From positions 186,001-250,000 of the forward strand of contig NW_002476151.1 in NCBI RefSeq assembly GCF_000189635.1: a stretch of 64,000 bases of DNA. The letters are read 5' to 3'. Position 1 is the stretch's first letter, and each line of letters begins with the position of its first letter. This document shows positions 24,312 to 36,429 of the stretch, piece by piece. A program made the translations under genes and the position numbers. Below the pieces are notes generated by a model. The model did no database searches and had not been told where the DNA came from. It worked only from the letters and a program-made list of their open reading frames with translations. The DNA is from Tetrahymena thermophila SB210 (lineage: Eukaryota; Ciliophora; Oligohymenophorea; Hymenostomatida; Tetrahymenidae).

Positions 24312-26551
24312 TCAATGGCTTGCTGGACATAAATTCATTTTTCTAGTGTAGAAGTTTATTAGAGAACCTACGTAAGTTAGGACAATAGCTAATAAAATTG
24401 AAATATGCCATAGCTAGTGAGAAGCTCCACAAATATCAAATTAGCCTGGCTTATATCTTTCAGGGCAACGGGTAGCATAAATAGTTAATCCACCAAGATA
24501 GCAGACTCCCATTAATCCATAGTAAACAAGACTATTACTGAATGAGAAATTACCGTTTTGGGTCAAGTAATAGAATTCATAGTAAATTAGATGGGCAATA
24601 GGAACAGCTGCAAAGATACCCAAGCTACCATACATAACTGATTTCATAGTGAAATATTTCTAGGTATGAATAAAATCTTACAAGGAGACAAAGAAAACAA
24701 CTAATGAAGCTATTCCTATGCAAGCTAAGTAGAAATAACCCAATTCTAAATTGCAATAGAATCCATAATAAAAAATAGGGAAAGTAGAACCACTGATAAG
24801 AAGAGAAACACCAGCATAGTCCATTCTTAAGAATATCTTGTAGTATTAAGGATTTATTGCATGGAAAAGATGGAAAGCTGCTGAGCAAAGGAGACAAAGG
24901 AAAGCAGTGACTAAAAAGACAAAAATAGGCCATCTTGAAACATGGTTTTAGTTAGAATCAACTTTTTCATTGCCGTGCATGAAATCACTCATATGGAAAT
25001 CTATCCAGTCGAATTCTTTTGAATCAATTTACTTGATGAGGTCATCTTTTAAGTCATTAATACCACTTAAAACCTATTTGATAATAAAATAAATTGAGTC
25101 TACATCTAAATTAAAAGATTTTAAAAGGTGATCATAGTTCAGTTGATAATTTACATATTTTTAACAAAAAAAAATTGATTTTGGTTTGACAATAATTTTT
25201 AAAAATTGAGAGTAAATCTTTATTTAACCCTTTTTTTAATTGATTATTTTTATTTATTTTGAGTTTTTAATTACTTGGTTAATTTACTTCTGTAATTATT
25301 AATTTTAGGCAAAAAATATCTCTACTGATAAGATTGGTTTGTAAAAATGCAAATATAAGGTTTGATTTCTAAATAATTATTAATAAGTTTCAAGGGTGGA
25401 TTCTACTATTTTAAATTAAACTGAATCTTTCTAGAAGATTAATAAGAATAAATTTGTTATAAAATTTTATTCTTTTATTAACTTCTTGAAAATACTTCAT
25501 TCAAATTTCATAAAATATATTAAAATATTGAGGAATACTTGAAAAAATTATGATTTATCTTTGAAAAATCAAGATTAAAATTTTTATTTTAAGTCAATTC
25601 TACATTTTTTTAAATGTTTTTAAGGTGGATGAAAGACTAACTATTACAATCAAATTTCCACTTTTAAATTAGAAATTGGTTGTAAATATACTCTTTCGCA
25701 ATATTTCTTAACCAAAATCATTTAGGGAGATAAGAATTTTGTTAGAAAGGAAGTAAAAATAGGTTTGATTTAAAAAAAATATAATTAGAAGTAAATGAAT
25801 ATACTTTGTTATATTTTATAACAAGCTTTTCTTTAGAAATAAAATTAATTTTTAAAAATAAATTTACATTTTATTTAATTTCTTTCAACTTGTCAAGATC
25901 TGCATATTAGTAATAGTCTTATATGGAGAATTCCTTAATCTTGTTTACAATTTTATCAACATTTTCTTGATTGACCTCATTCTTAAGCTATGTTAATTCA
26001 TTTAAAAGCGAGTTGAAATTCTGAACTACATTGTTTCCTATATCATTGTAATCTTTCTTAAAGCTTTCTAAATTTTCTAAGACTTTTTTGTTTAAACTTT
26101 CATCGAATTCCTTCAAGTCCTTGATGAGAGGTTCCAATTTATTTGTTACATTTTCTGCAAGTTTTTATTTGACACTAACAAAATCGATGTTTCCGAACGA
26201 AGTTGTGAGATAAATAATAAAAACAATAACTAAAATGGCACCTAAGAAGTGACTCCAAATATTCACAAGCTCATTGTGAACCATAAAGAGACTTTTAGTA
26301 ATACTCTTGAAAGAGTTAAAGTTGATACGATATCCAGAAAGGATATACATATTATCTCTCACAAACTAAGGAGCTTAGATATATGGACCTATGTAATTTT
26401 TAATTCTATCAGATAAGTTGTTCTCTTCCATCTCAAAAGAGTGCTCACTCTTTTATTCATTATTCTCTTATTGTGTTAAAGCTTATTCTTCTTCTTCTTT
26501 ATTAAGTTGAATCTCTCTTTTTTTTATTTAAGAGTGTACTTTGTTGACCAT
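24312..26551 (-). CDS. PAQR (adiponectin-receptor / hemolysin-III-like) seven-TM protein with coiled-coil insert
   Basis: PAQR proteins are seven-pass membrane proteins with a zinc site; adiponectin receptors act as ceramidases. Two exons (26551-25868 and 25073-24312, both phase 0) give 481 residues. Family marks in order: HNELVNIWSHFLGA before TM1; CSAAFHLFH (Ser...His motif of TM2/3); DYAGVSLLISGSTFP; ATRCPERYKPGQFD; and GASHQLWH with the distal His pair. These His residues and the Asp are the known metal/catalytic positions. Odd feature: about 130 residues of Lys/Glu/Asn-rich helix sit between TM1 and TM2 (from LEPLIKDLKEFDE to LDKLKEIKQN), longer than the usual loop. The 794-bp intron falls at the end of this insert. 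The cytosolic N-terminus is charged (KEEEEQALTQ), as in the family. Confidence 0.9.
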
Positions 26552-28668
26552 TTCTTCTAGATTTAATAAGCAATGAATTATTAGTTTGTTTTTTCTTTCT
26601 TTCTTGTTTTAATTCCTATTATATTGAATACAGATTTCTTTTCAAACTCAATATTTGATTTGTTTTTGATTTTTATTTATTTGATATTTTTAACTATTTT
26701 TGATAGAGATTTAAATCTTAATAAAATAATGAATACGAAATGCATAGTCATTGGATGTCACTTGATTGAGTAATAACTCTTATTATAATAATTGCTTTTT
26801 GTTTTGTCAATTTCCAAAAAAAACAAACCAAATGCGCTTTTAATATAAGTGTAAAGTAAAATCAGTACGCAGGAATATATATATATTTGTTTAAATAGTA
26901 TAAAGGTAAATTAATTAAAATTACATATGTTCCTACACTTTTCAATTAATTATAAAATTTTAATTCACTCAACTCTATTTATTTTATTCCTCAAGATGTT
27001 TACATCAAATGTCAAAATTAAATTTTTCAAGAAAAACTTCATTTTGATGATGACTTGAAAATTGCTAATTTCAAAACTAAAATGACGACATTTAATTGTA
27101 AATTTTTTAGATAATTCTTTACAATTAAGAATAACTTTTTTGGAAATTAGATTAAGAATTTGTATTTAATAATATTAAATTTGTTAATTGTTTTTAGTTT
27201 GACAGTGCGTCATTTATGAAATCATAAATCACATACAAATATCAAATTTATAAACCATCACTTCATGATTATATATTTAATTAATAGAATTTCCAATCAT
27301 TCTGAAAGAAAAATTAATTTAGTTCTATGATTAATTATTCATTAAAATAGTGTAGAAAGACAATGCTAAATATTCTAAATTCATTAAAATAAAATAGATT
27401 AATAAAAATATTTTGAGTAGCTCCAAAACTTATGTATGACTGGACTGACTAACTAACTAACACGTTTAACTATTTATAAACAAAGAGATAAAAGTATAAA
27501 TTTAAAAATCACATTAAATACAATTATAATATTTGGTAAACATTTTTCTATTATATGAAATAGAATAATTCTCAAAATAATCCAAATTAATTTCAATAAT
27601 TTAAGCCAATGATGATAAATTTCAATAAAATTTTGATAATTTATTGTTTATTTACCCTATTTATATCATTAAAAATTATATTAATTATTTTCTAATACAT
27701 TTATTATCATTATAGCTATTCTCAAAGTACTATTAACACATAACACTTTTATTGAGTTGAAACTTAAAAAATCAAAATTTTGTTTTATCAATAAAACTCT
27801 ATCTATATAAATAGCATTTTTTTCATTACATTAAGTTAAACGATTTTAAATATCTCAATAGCAATAATTTTTGTTAATTTTTATATCAATAGTACATATT
27901 AAAAATATCATGTTTAAAATCTATTTAATTAAAATTTTTTTATTTTTTAAAAAATTAAAGATCAAATTAGGTTTCAAATATTTAGGTATTTAAAAATAAT
28001 AAAGTTGTTAAAAATTGAATCCTTGCTTTTGAAAGCAATTAGTCAATTATATTATTTTTTAGATTTAAATATTGCCAACCCATACTTCTTATTTTGTTAT
28101 ACATATAAAATGAAGCATCAATTCATATTTTTTTAAAAGCCTACCTATTATATTCTAAGGAGATAATAGTCTACAGATTTTTTTGACCATAAAGTAATTA
28201 CCGTAGATTCTCCTTAATTAAGACACTAAAATTCAAAAATTTTAAAAATATTTAATTAAGACACTTAAGACACCATTTTTCAATCAAACATTTAAAAGTC
28301 GAGTGTCTTAATTAAGGAGAATTTACGGTATTTTTTTATTCATTCGATAAATTAATTTTTTTAAAAAGCAAAAGTTTATGCAATTGAGGGTTTAGGGTAA
28401 TATTAATTTTGCAATTTTGTGTATAAATAATTGTATTTTGCATGAATTCAACCATAAACTATTTAAATAAATAAATGGTTTAAATGTCACGAGTATTAAA
28501 TTTATCATTAAATATAATGGAAAAACTAATACAGATAAAATGTATGTAAAATTAATATTATCATGATAAAAATAAATTATAAATTGATAAGCAATAGATA
28601 GAAAAGTAACTGTAGTAAGTAAAATAAAGTGAATAATATTTATTGATTTTGTAAGTTTATCATATTGA
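26552..28668. other. Intergenic spacer containing an inverted-repeat element
   Basis: About 2.1 kb upstream of the PAQR gene and downstream of the next gene. Apart from the palindromic element at 28199-28330 I see only AT-rich sequence. A frame of two hydrophobic segments (28392-28715) overlaps the next gene and is not convincing. Confidence 0.5.
28199..28330. mobile_element. 132-bp terminal-inverted-repeat element (MITE-like)
   Basis: Arms of about 29 bp: TACCGTAGATTCTCCTTAAT.. on the left and its near-exact reverse complement (..TTAAGGAGAATTTACGGTA) on the right. A third partial arm (TTAATTAAGACACT) sits inside at about 28251. The element begins and ends with TA, as expected for a TA target site. 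It has no coding capacity. It could instead be a hairpin-forming regulatory or replication-related sequence. Confidence 0.7.
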
Positions 28669-29478
28669 TCATTATTACAATATTTAGGGCTTCTAGAATT
28701 AAACAACATAATCATCTGTAAGAGTGAATTAGTATTTTTCTTATATTCTAGAATATATCTAATTGATATTTTCTCTACTCCTTGTTTATTAGTTATGATG
28801 ATTTTATCTTAGGATTATGCAGACAATATATTGAATTAATATTTTATTTAGTGCTTCATTAGTAGTTATAAATTGTGGATCATACAAATTTGCTACAATT
28901 TAAAATAATTCAATCGCTATTTCTTCATTTGAAATTGCATATAGATTCAATAGCATCAAAGCAAGTATCTATTCTTCATCGTGCTCTTTTGAAAGAATAA
29001 TCTCCATAATGTTAGTAGGAATGCATCTATTAGTTCCAGCAAGCAAATCATTCCATTATTTTTTACCAATTGATAAATCTAATACGCTTTTTTTTTACTC
29101 ATTAGAGTTGGTGTTTTCTTAGGGAAGTTAATGCAAGTATTCTTAAAAATAGAAAGCAATATTATAAATTTTAGCATTAGGAGTTTTTAAAGCATATTCT
29201 GGATGATAGCTTTACATTTTTTAAAGTTAAATGTTTTTTTATTCTTCTAAAAAATGGTTTAAATATTCTTCAATAAGATGATTTGCGGTGAATTTCTTTT
29301 AATTATCTTCAATATATTATGTGATAAACTTGTTTATTTGGATTTCAGGATAAAGATATATGTAATTTTCTTTGATTCTAATTGTATTATCTAAATCAAA
29401 CCTTCCTCCTCTATTCTGCTGATGTTGTTGCTACTGCTAGCTGTCAGACAACTACTGAAAAGTGTTTTATTTGGACAT
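28669..29478 (-). CDS. Unrecognised soluble protein, 269 residues
   Basis: An intronless frame starting MSKQNTFQQLSDSQQQQQHQ, so with a Gln-rich N-terminal tail that ends in NRGGRFDLDN. The rest is a compact, mostly helical domain (KTPNAKIYNIAFYFQEYL; QWNDLLAGTNRCIPTNIMEI; EEQILALMLLNLYAISNEEI) ending in a Gln-rich QFQKPQILQQ. No signal peptide or membrane segment. The alternating helices loosely recall HEAT/ARM-type or scaffold proteins, but I could not place the family. The start ATG is the only one in the upstream part of the frame. Confidence 0.7.
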
Positions 29479-30392
29479 AATTTAATTTTTTAGAGAAAGC
29501 TGCTAACTATATTTATTTTTTAAGTTTAATTAATTACTTTCTTTTGTTTTTCTTTAAGATTTTATAAACTATTACATAGGTCTACAGATTTAAAAAAATT
29601 TCCAATTTAATCAGAACGCTATAATTATATTGAGTTCAATCTATTTTAGAATTTAGTTCTTAAAAGCAAAATTAAAGTTTTGGTGATTGAAGAAATAGGT
29701 AAACAAACAAATAATTATTTTAAAAAAATTATTTAAAATTTTTTTATTAATTTCATATGATTATTTGTGAATTTCATAAAGACATTGAAAAAAAAAAGAA
29801 ATTATAAAATAATTAAAATTTTTATATTTTATAAATCGTGAATAAAATGAAATTTAATTAAAAAAATGGAGCAGAATTGCTAAATTTATTAGAAATAATT
29901 ACTATTAATAAAGTATTTTTTAAAGATCTTTTTGGTTAAAAAAAATGTGGACACAAACATATCTTATTTTACAAGTTGTTAAAAAATAGAAGCAAAAATA
30001 GTTATTAGCAGTGCTTTTGTAATACTAATATTTGTGGTTTATCTAAGCTTTCGTTTTGAAGCATAAATTTAAAGGATCTTAGCAAATTTTGCATTAATTT
30101 AAAGGACCTTAGCAAATTTTGCATAAATTTGCTTATGTTTTAGTGGATAACTCATGAATTTTTTGATATGAATATAATGATTATAATAATATCTCAAAAT
30201 TACATTTTGTTCATATATTCATTCTAACATCAATCAATTTATAAAAAAATAGAGTAAATTAAATTGAAAAAATTATCTATTTGACTGAGCAAAATAAATA
30301 TAAATATTTGCAAAAGCAAATAAACTTGATTTAATATATATTAAAATAAAGAAATCTACTTTGCTAATTTTCTGATTGGATTTTTGAATTAA
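29479..30392. other. Divergent intergenic spacer with a 30-bp tandem repeat
   Basis: Promoter region for genes on both sides. It contains the tandem repeat at 30061-30132; otherwise AT-rich. Confidence 0.5.
30061..30132. repeat. 30-bp tandem repeat, 2.4 units
   Basis: Unit GCATAAATTTAAAGGATCTT plus AGCAAATTTT, repeated at 30091 with two changes and partially at 30121. It lies about 260 bp upstream of the myristoylation-signal gene. Confidence 0.85.
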
Positions 30393-31127
30393 ATGGGAGG
30401 TTGTACATCCTAAAATAAGAACACAATCCATCCTCTAAAAGAAAACAATATTCAAATTAAAAGCTCTAAGACTATTTATTGTAAGGAAATAGATTCAAAT
30501 GAAAAATTGGCAATGGATAATCTTGATAACCTGCATAGCTAGGTTAATAATGTGATTGATGATTTTGAATAAGCTAAAGAAACTTTCCATACTAAATTGG
30601 AAAGTATTTTAGAGCAGAACTTCATATTTAACTAATTCTATAGTAAAATAAAACTCTTAAAGACTATTTGTAAGGAGTAGAATATCTAATAGCTCGAGAT
30701 TTTGATTGAAGCAGTCCATAAAATACTTTAAAAGTTGCCTAAAATTGAAGGAAACATAAATTCTGTTAAAGAAAAACTTCAAATTGAATAAACAAAGTAA
30801 GAAAGTCCTCTTACCAACTAAATAAAGTATAAAATGCAATATAAAATAGATTAAATACATTTTGATGACTTTGCTAATGAAATAGCAGAATGGGATTCAA
30901 TTTTGAAAAAGTACATAAACATCACTTACAAAGATATTAAAAACAAGAAAAGATTGTCGAACGAATCATGTTTTTAACCTTCTACTACTCTTACTTAAAG
31001 TTAGTAATCAAAGAGAAAGACTGTCATCATATAATAAAAAAATTAGAATTAACTATTTTAAAGTTAGGGTTATTTACCTTAAAATTAAACTCTATCTACC
31101 TTGAATTAAAGCTAGCATAACTTATGA
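30393..31127 (+). CDS. Small protein with N-terminal myristoylation/palmitoylation signal
   Basis: An intronless frame of 244 residues. The N-terminus MGGCTSQNK has Gly2, Ser6 and an adjacent Cys4, the classic dual acylation context (N-myristoylation at Gly2, palmitoylation at Cys). This suggests anchoring on the cytosolic face of a membrane. The remainder is helical and Lys/Glu/Gln-rich (EKLAMDNLDNLHSQVNNVID; IEGNINSVKEKLQIEQTKQE), ending in a Ser/Gln-rich tail. No membrane segment or known catalytic domain. The ATG choice is supported by the acylation motif. Specific function unknown; a membrane-cytoskeleton linker is one possibility. Confidence 0.75.
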
Positions 31128-32493
31128 GACATTTGATTTCTTTAATTTGTTACTTCTCTTTAAATTAAAAAAATTTTAAATGTTAGTACATGATAAAACA
31201 GACTTGCTTGCTCGTTTGATATAGCTTAAAACCTTAAAAACTGGCTAGTAACTTTTTACTTATTTTTTAACTCAAAAATTAATATCTTTCTTCACTAATA
31301 ACAAACAAATCCCTCATAAATTTTCAACGAAACAATATTTATAAAACAATAATTAAAAAATTATAAGTCAAATTCTAAAAAAATGTATTAAAATATAATA
31401 AAATAAGCAAATAAATAAAATTAAAATATCAACTTAATTAGTTAAATTAATATATATAAATATATACATATGTACAATATTTTTTGAATTTATTTATTTA
31501 TTATTTTCATATTCAAATATATAGAAATTTTTTAAGGCAAAGTAAATAAAAAATAAATAATTCTGATCTAATAAATTTATTTATTTATCTGCATTAATAC
31601 TTTGGTATATTTTGTATTAAACAAAATTTTTGATTGTCTATAACTAAAATTACTTCATAAATACATATTTCTTATCTATTTATCATTCCATAAATAAACC
31701 TAAAATTTCATAAAAATAATTATTAATAAATGGCATAAATTATTTGAATTTTCGAATATATTTTGTAGCATTAATCTTTATAATCTTCACTGAAATATAA
31801 TTTCTATTTTTCTATTCTATAATTACTTACCTAAATAATATATGGTAAATAATATATATTCAGTAAAGTAGTATCATAAATTTATAAGTTTATTTTGCTA
31901 TAGAAATCTCTATTTTTATTAACAATTTTTGATAAACTAAAAAAATTATTAATAAAGCATAATAACCTATACAATTTAATAAAATCGTTAATAATATTAA
32001 AATTCATCAATATAATCAAAATATAAGATTAAAAATTATTTTAAGTATAACTAGTTTATGTAACCTTATAGTAATTTTATTAATTGCTGAAATTATTTTA
32101 TAAGCTTTTGATATTTTTAAAATTTAAAATTAAAAAAAATAAATTTTTTTTAGTTTATTAATGATGATTTGAAGAGTTTCTTAGAATTATTATGATTTAG
32201 AATTAAAAATAATAAATAATATTCTAATTATCAAGTTTAAATGTTTCTTTGGAATCTAAATTTTAACCTTTAAAAATACTTAAATGTCATTATTAATTTA
32301 AATTCTTTTGAAATTTTAAAAAATAGATCTATTAAATTGTTAAAATTACATCAAAAAATTATTTATATAAGCCACTAATAATATTAATAGCTTCTGGAAA
32401 AATTTTAAAAGCCATTTTAATATTTATAATAAATAGTATTATTTATTAGCTATAGACAACAACCTTAAAGGCATAATCTTTATAAGATATTTC
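31128..32493. other. Intergenic spacer
   Basis: About 1.4 kb of A/T-rich sequence between two plus-strand genes. No gene, RNA or repeat structure beyond homopolymer runs seen. Confidence 0.5.
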
Positions 32494-35400
32494 ATGAGTT
32501 AAAGTAATATAGATTAATAGAATGATAGTGGAAATAAGCTATTACAAAGAGCCATTTTAAATAATAACAATTTATAATAAACTCCTAGTCCCTTACCTTT
32601 TTTCGATGATAGCGTAAATATATTAAAGCAGCTAACTAAATTTAACTTAATTTTTATATACAGCTGTTGTTTAACTAGGATCCATTTTAGTAGTATATAC
32701 CAATAAGTGAAATCAAATAAGAAGACAACAATTTTTCAAAACTTTTAGAATCAAATAATCAATCATTAAATAATACTAGATCTTACTAGGAGATCAATGA
32801 ATAAAAAAAAGTATAGCCATTTGAAAATTACAGTAATTAATCATAAAGCCAAATTTCAGATGGATTAGACTAAAATATTAATCACATGACTATATACTGC
32901 AATTAGAGCTTAAAAAGTTTTGGGTATAGCTAGCTAGGCAATCTAATTAATCCAAGATAAGAAGATATAATGTAAACTTTAAATTCAGTTTATGAATTAC
33001 TATAGTAGAGGTAAAGGGACATGGAATTTAGAAGTTCAATAGCAGAAAAAAGCGCTAAATTAGAATAAAACTACAAAATATCCCAAGAAAAAAACGAAAA
33101 GTATGAATTAGAATTTTGATTTTAAACTCTATTTACTCTTCTCCATATTTAAATATACTAAAAATATAACAACAAAAGATATTAGGTTGAAGCAGCAAAG
33201 ATGAAGAAATAAATTGGTAGCTTAGAAAATTAAATAACAACGATAGAAAGTAAAACAAAAAAAGACATACAAAAATTGACTTTAGAGAGAGATGAACTTT
33301 AGAAGAATCTACAAAAATTACAGTAAAAGTCAAATTAGATGTAAAATGAAATCAGGAAGAAAGAGAGCGAAACAAATAGGGTCAAAGAATAAGTAAAATT
33401 GAATTATCCTAATTGCTGACTAGAATAGTTTTTTTTGTATTTTAAATTATAAATTTAAATAAAATATCAAATAACAGTGAGAACAAATTAAAAATATTCT
33501 AAAGTATAAAAATTGTCAATTCTAATTACTTTTTTAGTATAAAAATTGTGAATTCTAATAACTTTTTAAATGATTGAATAGCTATTCGTTCAGTCATTCA
33601 TCTCCACTCACTTACAAACTTACTAACAAAATGAGATAAATTTTAAAAAATAGATTTTTTTCTATAGGTTTCATCTACTATTTTTAAGTTAGTATCAATC
33701 AAATAGGAATTAGCTATTTAATTTCCAATAAAATAAAAATACTTCCCTCATAACTGAATATCAGCTACCATTTTTTTTGAAGGAATATTTTTTATATTTA
33801 ATAAAATATAAGGATTAGAGTATTATAATTTATTTTTTGTTTAAAAAATATACGGATTAAAGATTTGTACTTTATTTTAAAATTTAATCAAGTATTTCAG
33901 TAAATAAATTAACAAAAAATAAGTGTAAGCAAAAAGTTTAGTGGTATTTAAATACTCTGTAAATAAATTAAAATTTAGTCAGTATTTACTAAATACCAAA
34001 TATTTTACTATTTTCAATAAAAATATACTTATAGATGAAAAAATTGACATCTGATAAATTTGATAAAAACTCTGTGTTCAGAAACACAATCGATTTAATA
34101 TCCTAACACGCTGGATGCAACAATACAAACAACAGCCAACACCCTCAAAAGCCTTGGAAAAATAATGCGAGTGAAGAATTTGCGGACTGTATAAACTAGC
34201 AAGCTATTCAATTTAACAACAAACTTTTATCCGAGAATCAGGCTTTTCGCAATACACTAATCTAGCTAAATAATGACTTAAATAACTTTATAAAATAGGC
34301 AAAAGAAGAATACGTAAGCTGATATTTAAATATATGAAAATGAATAGCAAATAAATAAATAAATAATAGAGATACTTTTTTTCTAAATTTTGAGTAATGA
34401 ATACCAAAGAAAAATTTTATGATCAGAAACTATTCAAATATTTAAAATGAAATAGATATATTAGTATTGTAATGGAAATTAAACTTTAAAAATTTTATTA
34501 ATTAGATACGTAAGAAGATTAAGGAAGAAGGAGACAAAGATGAAAATTTAAAAGATTATTACCAATAAAAACTGCCAGATATTGATTTGATCTACTTCAA
34601 AGATGATTGTTTAAATTTACCTTACGAAAGAGTAGGGTCTATGGTTGTTGATATTTTTAAGGAAAATTTTAAAGTTATAAAACTTTTTTTGGCTTCAATA
34701 TCGTCATTAATATACAGCCACAACTATTACCATGAACTCGGTAAGGAATTAGATAAGATTAAAGAAAATCTTCTGAAAATAAGAAATAATATTGACGTCA
34801 CTAAAATACTATGTAAGCGAATAGCATCAAATTAATTTCTTTAATATTTTTTCCATCTATTGTTTATCAATTTTGAAAGAAAAAAAATCAATTAATGATA
34901 AAATAGATGAGGGTGGGAATGTGCATAAGAGAAATCTTTTAAAGTATAAAAATAAATAATTAAGAGCTGAGATTTATTTTTTCTATATACATATTTTACT
35001 TTTTGGTGAAAAATTTATATTGCTTTTATTTACTTTTTGATCAATTATAATTTACTTATTATTTCATTTTAAATTAAAAAATAGTCACAGATAAATCAGT
35101 TTATCAATCATCCTACACAGTGGAGGGATTTGATAACAATAGTAATTTAAATTAGAAGAATGATGCAAAGAAAAACTATATTGAAATTACAGATTTTAAA
35201 TAAGGAAATACTGAAGGTGATTATACCTTATAATCTAGCATTCCTCAAAACACAAGAACTTAATCCTCAAATAAATCCTTAGCTAAAAACACTATTAACA
35301 TAATTAATAACAATACCAATTCAACTAACAATCCGAGTACACCTTCACTTTAAAAAAACTCCTCTACAGGTAGAAATGTATCACAGAACAGGGGATAGGC

Positions 35401-36429
35401 TCAAGATAAATAAAAAACTAACATAAGCAAATAAAACAATTAGAGTAACAACAATAATTAAAATAGCAATAGCTTAAATTTAATAAAAAAAGACTCCTAA
35501 GTGTAACAGAGCAGAGAAACTGATAATAAGATAGAAGAAAAATATTTGAATAGCTATAAAATTGAGTAAATGATCAAAGAAAAATTGAATGCACGATTAA
35601 AAACTCCTCTTCTCTAAACCACCTCTCAACAAAATTCTTCTCAAATGAAAAATGAAAATAAGATCAATAACGATGACATTAGCCAAATTAATAAGAACAA
35701 GCATTTAAGAGAGAATTTACTTTCAGATAGATCAAATTTAAATGAATTAGAGGCTTTTTTATCGAATTATTAATATGAAAATTTTAACTTTAATTAGGAG
35801 TCAGATAAAACCAATCACACAAACAATAATAACAACAACAATAATAACGATTTGAGTTTATCTTTTGTGAGCAGAGTCTCATTTCGAGACGTACCTTATG
35901 GAGGAATTGAATTTGATGAGAAAATGATAGAAGGGCTAGGAATAAATCACCGAGAAATTGTAAAAGGGGGAGTAGATCCCAAGGTAAAAATTTAACTTTT
36001 TCATATTTAATTCTTTTTTTATTGATAAATTAAATTATTAAAAGCAATATTTCGAATTAAGAACAATTTGGTTTAAAATATTTTTAATAGTTTTAAATTT
36101 TAACTTCATGAAAAGCAAAGCAAAGCAAGCATGCAAATGATAATTACTTGCAAACAAATTTTTCTGATTATAAAAAAATAATTATAAAATTTCTTAAAAT
36201 TTAAATAAATTAGATACAATTTGACATGAAAAAATGGTAAAATATACTTAGTGCTAGCAGCAGCGATGCAAACTTATTAAATACATAAAATACACAAATA
36301 TAATCTTAAAATGACCAAAAGTCCTCAGTAGTTTTAAAAGATTTGAATCAAGGTGGATAATAGCAACAGCATTTGCAAACTTTAAATGGGGTAGATGCTA
36401 ATATAAATAGAAATGTAAGTAAAAAATGA
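32494..36429 (+). CDS. SSX2IP: SSX2IP/ADIP (Msd1) family coiled-coil protein
   Basis: ADIP/SSX2IP/Msd1 proteins anchor microtubules at spindle poles, centrosomes and basal bodies. Exons 32494-32613, 32664-33100, 33179-33392, 34035-34313, 34506-34812, 35085-35983 and 36214-36429 join in phase to 823 residues. Family marks: NINHMTIYCNQSLKSFGYSQ, then the NSVYELLQQRQRDM helix, the coiled coil with KESETNRVKEQ, and the C-terminal block LNLPYERVGSMVVDIFKENF (compare LP(F/Y)....SF..N in animal proteins). After this the protein has an Asn/Ser/Gln-rich tail of about 350 residues (exons 6-7) absent from animal homologues. The last junction and the TGA at 36427 after a GTAAGT are tentative. Introns of 641, 192, 272 and 230 bp are large for this window. 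Confidence 0.82.
33504..33569. repeat. 33-bp duplicated unit in an intron
   Basis: Two adjacent copies of GTATAAAAATTGT(C/G)AATTCT followed by AA(T/A) and TACTTTTT-like sequence, inside the third intron of the SSX2IP-like gene. Confidence 0.8.

Noticed and set aside
28392-28715. A frame of two hydrophobic segments overlapping the 3' end of the 28669-29478 gene
   Set aside because: It overlaps a better gene in another frame, runs into the palindromic element, and hydrophobic frames are expected by chance in T-rich DNA with one stop codon.
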